From positions 1 through 29,537 of the IMG/VR virus record IMGVR_UViG_3300029953_000122: 29,537 nt of DNA; one strand, 5' to 3'. The notes beneath the pieces were generated by a model. It made no database searches and was not told the DNA's origin. It was given only the letters and a program-made list of their open reading frames with translations. The stretch is from a virus. The position numbers and the translations under genes were made by a program. Position 1 is the first letter of the stretch. The number at the start of each line of letters is the position of its first letter. This document shows, piece after piece, positions 23,836 to 29,537 of the stretch.

Positions 23836-26292
23836 TTAAAAATCTATATCTGGAATAAAAGGAATTTCTAAATTTGAGCTTAATGTGGCATTTATCAATG
23901 AAATAGTTTGTCTAGTCTGAAGTAAAATTTTCAATCTGTTATATTTAATAGACTTAGAAAGATAGGTTGCTGTAACACTGTCATTTAACCAATTAAAAGT
24001 ATTAGTAGTATCTATATAACTAAAAGTAGAATATAGAGATTTTAATACTTGTATTTCTGTAGCATTTTCAGTATTTATATATAGTTGGTCTAAATTCTCT
24101 GATGGTAAATCATAATCATTAAATTGATTTATAAAATAAGGTAGGGTATCAGTTCCTACCAAATAATTTTTATAGAAAATTTGATTGTAATTATATCCTA
24201 TACTATTAGGTAATTTAGAAGTTATTTGTGGAACATACTTAGAATATCTTATAGAAGCACCATAACTTGTAGGTAGTATATATCTGTTTATGGGTTCTGT
24301 AATTAAACCGCAACCAAAAATATTATTAACTTCAGGAATACTTTGTAAATCTCTTAAAGAAGTCCCAAATAAATCTGTTCTAATTGCCTTACTTCCGACT
24401 ATAGGTGATAAATAATCAGAAGAAGTCTTATTACAAGTTATTACGAGAGTTCCTAAATCAGTATTTAAAATACCATAATAGACATTAGAAGAAGTTCCTT
24501 GTATTACTCCAAAACCTCTTAGACCAGTTATATATGAAATGGGATTAGTTAAACTAAATCCATATGAACTTGTAATATTTAGATTACGTTCTTTAGTAGT
24601 TGTATCAGATGCTAATAGCCAAGATGACCAAGAACCATTTAAATATCTAAATATTTGATTTCTAGTAGTTATAAAGATATCTGAGTTAAAGTAAGATAAA
24701 CCGGTAAATTGATTAGGATTTATTACTATTGAGGAACCTATAGAGGTATCTTTTGTTATAGTGAGTTGTCGTGAAATATTACCATAATTAACATCATTGT
24801 TTATAGATAAATATATAAGTTCTGTAATATATGAAGAAGAACTGGAAGAATAAGTAGCCACTGCTGTTATAACTTTAGATGTATTAGTCATACCATAACT
24901 TGTTGAATATGGTATTGACTTTATTATATCACAAACCTCGTTAGTAAATGGGTTTGTAAATAAAGTCCAAGAATATCCAGTTGTAGTTAATGTCCAAACA
25001 TTACTTACATTAGTGTATATACTACTATTATTAGAGATAGTAAAACCTATTGGATAACTTGTATTTGGAAGGGCCGGCAAAGAACTAACTGACAAAGGTA
25101 AAACTACTGATTTATATATATTATAAGTAGTATTTAAAATATAAGAATAGTATTGTGTTGCTGTATATTTATATACTGTATATATATTTTTAACAGTAGA
25201 AATAGTAGATATTATAGTTGCCCGAACAGAATTTGAAGCTATATTTCCAACAGTAGTATTTAAAGTATAAACTGCTCCAGATATATTATCAGTTCCGGAA
25301 ACAAGAGAACCTACTATAACACCAGTAGGAATTCCAGCACCAGTTATAGTTTGGTTTATAAGACTACTTGAAGCCCCTGTATTAGAAGTTAAAGTTAAAC
25401 TACTTCCACTAAAGGAAGCAGTGAAAGTAGATACAACTCCTAATTGTGTAGTTGTTAATGGCTTAGTATATACTGCTATAGGTTCTCCAGCCTCAACTGG
25501 ATTATTAACTATTCCCAAAATATAAACAGGAGCATAAGTTTGTGGAATAATGGAAGTAGATATAGGAGTATTAGTAGGTGTTACTGTATTAGTTATTAAG
25601 GTATGTTTAAAGATATAATTACCAGAAATTTGGTCATTATCAGTTTCAGATACCCAAGAAGGGCTACCTAAAGTATAAGACAGTAAGCCTTCCTGTAAGG
25701 TTCCTGCCCATATAGTTATATTTCCAGGAGTAGATACTGAAGCAGCATTTTGTATAGCTATAGAAGTTACTTGCTGTGGATAGACCATTCCAGAAGTTGG
25801 TATTGGAATAATTGTTTGGCCAGAATCTAAAGAATAATAAAATCCATAAAGGCCTCTATATACTACAATTACTAATGAGGTACCTTTATTATTTACCGAA
25901 AGAGAATAATAAATCTCTAAAGTATTTTGTTTATTTTTAGAAGTTTGTTTAACTAATTGAGAATTTGAAACTGATATAGTATGTGTAGAACCAGTCAATC
26001 CTTGTATACTTCCCACAGGAGGTTGTGGTGTTATTATACTAGTAGATAATACTCCATTAGTTATATAATTCTGCATTATATTGGCATTATAACCAGAACT
26101 AGTAGTATCGCTAACTACAACAGCATTATATAACACAGATTCAGAATCTTTAAATTGAGATATAGCAGGATATAAGGACTCATCAGACGAAACACTCTGA
26201 GTCTGTAGCATTATACTACCAGGAGTTATATTGGTTAATATAGAAGCTGATACATAATTATTAACTAAACTAGGGGCAGCAAATTCAGACAT
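23836..26292 (-). CDS. Large tail/baseplate protein (818 aa)
   Basis: This 818-aa protein is probably a virion tail component. The first ~250 residues have beta-propeller-like features, including an Asp-box-like YYSLDSGQT (around 152-160) and IWAGTLQEGLLSY. Residues ~288-360 (FTASFSGSSLTLTSNTG, then GAGIPTGVIVGSLVSGTD and YTLN) form a small beta domain that I know recurs in phage structural proteins. The C-terminal ~200 residues are more ordered and end with a helical segment (YNRLKILLQTRQTISL). No protease or glycosidase catalytic site is obvious. It follows the baseplate and neck-like genes and precedes the fibres, so a baseplate-to-fibre linking protein fits, but this is inferred from position. 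Confidence 0.65.
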   Translation of the reverse strand: MSEFAAPSLVNNYVSASILTNITPGSIMLQTQSVSSDESLYPAISQFKDSESVLYNAVVVSDTTSSGYNANIMQNYITNGVLSTSIITPQPPVGSIQGLTGSTHTISVSNSQLVKQTSKNKQNTLEIYYSLSVNNKGTSLVIVVYRGLYGFYYSLDSGQTIIPIPTSGMVYPQQVTSIAIQNAASVSTPGNITIWAGTLQEGLLSYTLGSPSWVSETDNDQISGNYIFKHTLITNTVTPTNTPISTSIIPQTYAPVYILGIVNNPVEAGEPIAVYTKPLTTTQLGVVSTFTASFSGSSLTLTSNTGASSSLINQTITGAGIPTGVIVGSLVSGTDNISGAVYTLNTTVGNIASNSVRATIISTISTVKNIYTVYKYTATQYYSYILNTTYNIYKSVVLPLSVSSLPALPNTSYPIGFTISNNSSIYTNVSNVWTLTTTGYSWTLFTNPFTNEVCDIIKSIPYSTSYGMTNTSKVITAVATYSSSSSSYITELIYLSINNDVNYGNISRQLTITKDTSIGSSIVINPNQFTGLSYFNSDIFITTRNQIFRYLNGSWSSWLLASDTTTKERNLNITSSYGFSLTNPISYITGLRGFGVIQGTSSNVYYGILNTDLGTLVITCNKTSSDYLSPIVGSKAIRTDLFGTSLRDLQSIPEVNNIFGCGLITEPINRYILPTSYGASIRYSKYVPQITSKLPNSIGYNYNQIFYKNYLVGTDTLPYFINQFNDYDLPSENLDQLYINTENATEIQVLKSLYSTFSYIDTTNTFNWLNDSVTATYLSKSIKYNRLKILLQTRQTISLINATLSSNLEIPFIPDIDF

Positions 26293-26324
26293 TCCATTTC
26301 CTTACATAACTTAATTGCTATGAT

Positions 26325-27392
26325 TTAGGAAATTATATATTTGCTTATATACTCCTCAAGATTCTTTTCTTCAGTATATGGAATAATTATAAGTCTTATA
26401 TTATTTTCTTTAGCATACTGAACTTTATCTAAATCTCGTTGAATTGCTTTCTCATATATGGCCAAAGTTTTATGCCAGTAATTTGGATATTCATAATGCT
26501 GATAACCATGATATTCAAAGGCTATTTTATGTTCTTCATTATAACCATCCCATTGATAGCAATTACTTTCACATTTAAAATTAGTTTTTTTAAGTTCAAA
26601 TCCAAGTTTTTGTTCTAATAATTCTTTACATTTACGCTCTGTCTTAAACGAAGAACATTCCGGGCACCACTTGTTACCAATATGTAAATTTCCCCAACTA
26701 GCTCTCCATTGATGACCTTTTGAACATTCCCACAACATTCTAGTTTCATTATTGACATAAACTTTTTCAAGGCATTTACCATTATATTTTTTTGTAACAT
26801 ACTCATTACATTCTTCTACAGAAGGCTTACTTTTATTAGCACATACAGGACACCATGTTTTTTTATTTTTAATACCATTCCAGTTAGTCTTCCATTGATG
26901 CCCCTCAGAGCACTCCCAAAGCATTCTAACATGACTATTTACATAAATAGTATTACAACATCTTCCATTATGCTCATTTTTAACATACTCACAACATTCT
27001 TCTATAGTTGGCTTAACATTTCTTGCGCAAATAGCACACCATTTATTGCCACTATTAATACTGTTCCAAGTGGCTTTCCATTTATGACCTTTAGAGCATT
27101 CCCACAACATTTTATAGTGGGCATTTACATAAGTAGTTTCAAGACATTTACCACTATGTTCTTTTTTGGCATAATCTTGACATACACTAATATCAGGCTT
27201 AAGATTTCTTGCGCATTTAGGACACCAACTATTAGCATCTTTTATATTATGCCAGGGAGTTCTCCATTGATGCCCTAAAGAACATTCCCAAAGCATTTTA
27301 ACATGAGTACCTTTGTAAATATTCTCCAAACATTTGCCACCCTTATTAGCTGCCCAAAGCCTACATTCAATTATATCACTTTTCTTGCCCAT
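26325..27392 (-). CDS. Zinc-ribbon homing endonuclease with PD-(D/E)XK-like (EDxHD/Vsr-type) domain
   Basis: The 355-aa protein has four tandem zinc-ribbon units of 62 residues. Each has WEC..GH.W and later WCP.C or close variants (C37/H41/C57/C60, C99/H103/C119/C122, C161/H165/C181/C184, C223/H227/C243/C246). The C-terminal domain (~250-355) contains WDGY (D282), IAFEYHGYQHY (E293, H299), RDLDK (D320, D322) and RLIIIPY. This pattern is typical of the EDxHD/Vsr-like homing nucleases found in phages. GAGGA precedes the ATG at 27392. A sigma-28-like promoter lies just upstream. A second family member ends at position 128. It separates a neck-like gene from a tail gene. Confidence 0.88.
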   Translation of the reverse strand: MGKKSDIIECRLWAANKGGKCLENIYKGTHVKMLWECSLGHQWRTPWHNIKDANSWCPKCARNLKPDISVCQDYAKKEHSGKCLETTYVNAHYKMLWECSKGHKWKATWNSINSGNKWCAICARNVKPTIEECCEYVKNEHNGRCCNTIYVNSHVRMLWECSEGHQWKTNWNGIKNKKTWCPVCANKSKPSVEECNEYVTKKYNGKCLEKVYVNNETRMLWECSKGHQWRASWGNLHIGNKWCPECSSFKTERKCKELLEQKLGFELKKTNFKCESNCYQWDGYNEEHKIAFEYHGYQHYEYPNYWHKTLAIYEKAIQRDLDKVQYAKENNIRLIIIPYTEEKNLEEYISKYIIS

Positions 27393-27411
27393 AAGTCCTC
27401 ACATAGTAATA

Positions 27412-27438
27412 GTATTGGCAACAGTAGAAAGAACTTTA
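27412..27438 (-). promoter_or_regulatory. Sigma-28 (FliA/SigD)-like promoter
   Basis: On the - strand TAAAGTTC (27438-27431), an 11-base spacer and GCCAATAC (27419-27412) match TAAAGTTT-N11-GCCGATAA at 13 of 16 positions with exact spacing. It lies in the gap between the neck-like gene (stop at 27441) and the zinc-ribbon endonuclease. The expected transcript would start near 27404, just ahead of the GAGGA at 27396-27400. The phage sigma factor at 6544-7329 is the candidate reader. Confidence 0.65.
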
Positions 27439-27440
27439 AC

Positions 27441-28193
27441 CTAATCAAGCATGAATTGAATGTGACTTTTGTGATCGAATAACTCTTCTTTGAGAACAGT
27501 AATTTCTTCTTTACTCTCAGCCACTAATTCGGCAGCATTCAAAGTTTGGCTCTCATTGCCAGGACCACCAGATACCTGACTGAACTTACCTCTGACCTTA
27601 CCTAACATGCCTTTTGATGTAGCTAGGGCAAATTTTCTAATCCAATTTATGCCCCATTGATTAGATAGTGATATATTCTCATCTTTATCTTCAACACCAA
27701 AAGCATTTTTTGAGTACTCAATTAGTATACTGGGAGCATTTCTAGGTATTGGCCACACATATAATTGGTTATTTACTACTTTGAAGGTTATAGTATTACC
27801 TATTACACGATTTCTATTCTGTAAATACTCAAAAAACACACCTAAATTACCAGCAGCATGTACAAAATTAGTATAGTTTGGACCAAAAGGCGAAGCATAG
27901 ACAGCAAACGAGAAAATGTCTTGGGTACTTCCAGCAGCAGTTTCAAAAGGAATATTAAAAGTAACATTTTTAACAGTTGCTGCTTCTTCAGGAATATCAA
28001 ATACATTATTACTAGAATTGTTAACAGGTAACTGCATGTAAGCCAGCTCAAAAGCCCCAGTAGCTAGATATTCATTTATGGCTTGGTCTATGGCTACATT
28101 AAGCTGTAATGGGGCTAGTTCAACATTTACTATTGGTGAGCCTAAACTAGTTAATATATATTTTCTAATTTCTTCTCTAGGAATTAAAGCCAT
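27441..28193 (-). CDS. Candidate neck/head-completion virion protein (T4 gp13-like)
   Basis: This 250-aa protein starts with PREEIRKYILTSLGSPIVNV, followed by QLNVAIDQAINEYL. This resembles the opening of gp13-type neck proteins ('...I...LG.P.v.VEL...Q...aIddAl..y'). The C-terminal part (WGINWIRKFALATSKGMLGK, VRGKFSQ, LNAAELVAESKEEITVLKEE) also has the pattern I know from neck-like virion proteins of T4-related phages, where an 'LG.IR.Kfs' helix precedes a 'L...G..L..eg..E...L' segment. The assignment is by pattern only. AAAGGA precedes ATG 28193 and the gene ends in TAG. It follows directly after the gp6-like baseplate gene. Confidence 0.55.
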   Translation of the reverse strand: MALIPREEIRKYILTSLGSPIVNVELAPLQLNVAIDQAINEYLATGAFELAYMQLPVNNSSNNVFDIPEEAATVKNVTFNIPFETAAGSTQDIFSFAVYASPFGPNYTNFVHAAGNLGVFFEYLQNRNRVIGNTITFKVVNNQLYVWPIPRNAPSILIEYSKNAFGVEDKDENISLSNQWGINWIRKFALATSKGMLGKVRGKFSQVSGGPGNESQTLNAAELVAESKEEITVLKEELFDHKSHIQFMLD

Positions 28194-28205
28194 TAGTATA
28201 TTCCT

Positions 28206-29537
28206 TTAATTTGTTGCTGTATTTATCATGACAGTATTTAAAACTAACATTTCATATGGATTCATTTGTACTGTCAAATTTGCTATACCTATTACATTAT
28301 TTCCCAAAGAAGGAAATTCATTAGATGCTTCATTATATGACGGAATATCTTGAATAGGAACAAAAATTCTATTTCCTAGGGGTATGACAGTTCCGTCAGG
28401 TAATGTTATTGTTTCTACACCACCAAAATAACAATCATAATCAGCTATACCAGATATAGTGGATATTTTATTATGGAAATCAGCTGCATTAAATCCCATA
28501 CCCATTTCAAAATTAGCTAAATCAAAATAGTTAGTTATTATGGAAGTTAATGCAGACTTTATTTGCCCAGCTAAATATCCTGGTTTAATTGTAACATCTA
28601 TTCTTAAGTCAATATTTCTGACCAATCCGTCTACTATTTCTATGGACGTGCCGAGACATTTATAGTTATTTATATATTCGCTAAGTTGTAGTTTTTCTAT
28701 ATATGAAAGAGGCTCCAACTGCTCTAATGAATTACTTGTCTGAACTACTAAAGTATATAATCTAATTACTGAGCTATCTGAATCGGCCTTAGAGAGAGCA
28801 GTAGTTACTTTAATAGCAGAATTATATTTCTTTACTAATATGGTATAATCTGTTCCTGTTACTGCTCTATCTTGGGCAGTAAAAAATCTTGATACTAAAG
28901 CTTTTGCCATAGCAGGAGTTTCACCAGCTATAGGTGGAGCAGAATCGTAATCATTTCTTAAATATAAATTAACATTACCTACAGTTACTATTTGATTGGC
29001 ATCTCCTGCTTGAACTATGTTTCCAGTAGTATTTGCGTCATTAACTCTATAAATAACTTGTATAGCAGCCCCATTAAAAGGTATTTGTCCAAAAACACCA
29101 TCTCCAAATTTTACAGTGGCATTGAAATCACCATCTGTACCTACTTCGTATATGGTATCTGATTCTATATATGTATCATAATTAGCTGATATACCAAAAG
29201 CCATAGTAGTTGCAGAAACAGCCTTACCTATAGCAATTTTCTTATCTGGATTATTATTTAGATAAGCTACATCAGGATATAAGGAAGTATCAGCTAATCG
29301 TAATTGTGTATCAGATATTAATTGTGGTTGATAAATAGTGCCTAAAGAACTATTAGTAGTAATTGTGGAACTTTCTAATAAATATAGAATATCTCCTGCT
29401 GACCAATATACTTGTTCTGTACCATTATAAAAATAATTTACTAATGTAGATTGTTGTCCATATGAAGACACTGTGTTGGCTAAAGCACCATATACATAAC
29501 TTGGGTGATACAATAACACATCAACATATTCATCTGA
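28206..29537 (-). CDS. Baseplate wedge protein, gp6/gpJ-like (partial at its 5' end)
   Basis: The reading frame is open to the right edge of the window: six more codons (SDEYVD) precede the GTG at 29519. The gene therefore almost certainly starts outside, and at least 443 residues are visible. The sequence follows the gpJ/T4 gp6 family: a FGDGVFGQIPFNGAAIQV stretch, GNVNLYLRNDYDSAPPIAGE, ALVSRFFTAQDRAVTGTDY, LVKKYNSAI, and then a series of beta/alpha repeats. In the family, the GxGxxG-like 'FGDGxxG' turn, the 'R.vTg.DY..lv......' element and the C-terminal 'vdi.i.v.' domain are hallmarks. The protein would form the inner baseplate wedge around the tail hub of a contractile tail. It is the best single indicator of myovirus morphology here. 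Confidence 0.85.
   Translation of the reverse strand, partial: SDEYVDVLLYHPSYVYGALANTVSSYGQQSTLVNYFYNGTEQVYWSAGDILYLLESSTITTNSSLGTIYQPQLISDTQLRLADTSLYPDVAYLNNNPDKKIAIGKAVSATTMAFGISANYDTYIESDTIYEVGTDGDFNATVKFGDGVFGQIPFNGAAIQVIYRVNDANTTGNIVQAGDANQIVTVGNVNLYLRNDYDSAPPIAGETPAMAKALVSRFFTAQDRAVTGTDYTILVKKYNSAIKVTTALSKADSDSSVIRLYTLVVQTSNSLEQLEPLSYIEKLQLSEYINNYKCLGTSIEIVDGLVRNIDLRIDVTIKPGYLAGQIKSALTSIITNYFDLANFEMGMGFNAADFHNKISTISGIADYDCYFGGVETITLPDGTVIPLGNRIFVPIQDIPSYNEASNEFPSLGNNVIGIANLTVQMNPYEMLVLNTVMINTATN

Noticed and set aside
1-29537. Alternative genetic code (TAG or TGA recoding), as in some large gut phages
   Set aside because: Long genes read through without in-frame TAG or TGA, and several genes end normally in TAG. 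The shortage of TGA stops fits AT-rich phage composition.

Overview
This window is a stretch of a large, AT-rich tailed-bacteriophage genome, most likely a contractile-tailed (myovirus-type) phage. The evidence is a gpJ/T4 gp6-type baseplate protein, several beta-rich tail-fibre genes, a phage family A DNA polymerase and many homing endonucleases. Most genes have a clear AAGGA/GGAG ribosome binding site. Nearly all end in TAA, four end in TAG, and none of the called genes ends in TGA. The standard bacterial code reads the genes without interruption. The host cannot be named from the sequence.

Layout. Positions 1-9170 are on the + strand and hold replication, regulation and DNA-modification genes. 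In order they are: the tail end of a zinc-ribbon homing endonuclease; a DNA polymerase cut into two genes just before catalytic motif A; between the halves, two unknown genes and a LAGLIDADG endonuclease; a run of small genes including a Gp88-family protein; a FliA/SigD-like sigma factor with a small coiled-coil partner; and an adenine methyltransferase overlapping a PD-(D/E)XK nuclease, which together look like a restriction-modification pair. A strong terminator at 9194-9222 closes this block.

Positions 9288-29537 are almost entirely on the - strand and hold virion genes. In transcription order (right to left) they are: a gp6-like baseplate wedge protein that runs off the window, a neck-like protein, a zinc-ribbon homing endonuclease, an 818-aa tail protein, two paralogous tail-fibre genes with an HNH endonuclease between them, one lone + strand gene, an 813-aa repeat fibre, a 649-aa protein with a discoidin-like domain, small virion proteins, neck/tail-completion candidates, and a terminal group of membrane-anchored, disordered and acidic proteins.

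How it fits together. The phage encodes a sigma factor whose regions 2 and 4 resemble FliA/SigD. Two intergenic sites on the structural-gene strand (14249-14274 and 27412-27438) match the sigma-28 promoter pattern (TAAAGTT plus CC[G/A]ATAC, 10-11 bp apart). This suggests the + strand sigma factor turns on part of the - strand late genes. Homing endonucleases of three families (LAGLIDADG, HNH, zinc-ribbon PD-(D/E)XK/EDxHD-like) sit beside or inside the polymerase and tail genes, and the LAGLIDADG gene probably explains the split polymerase.
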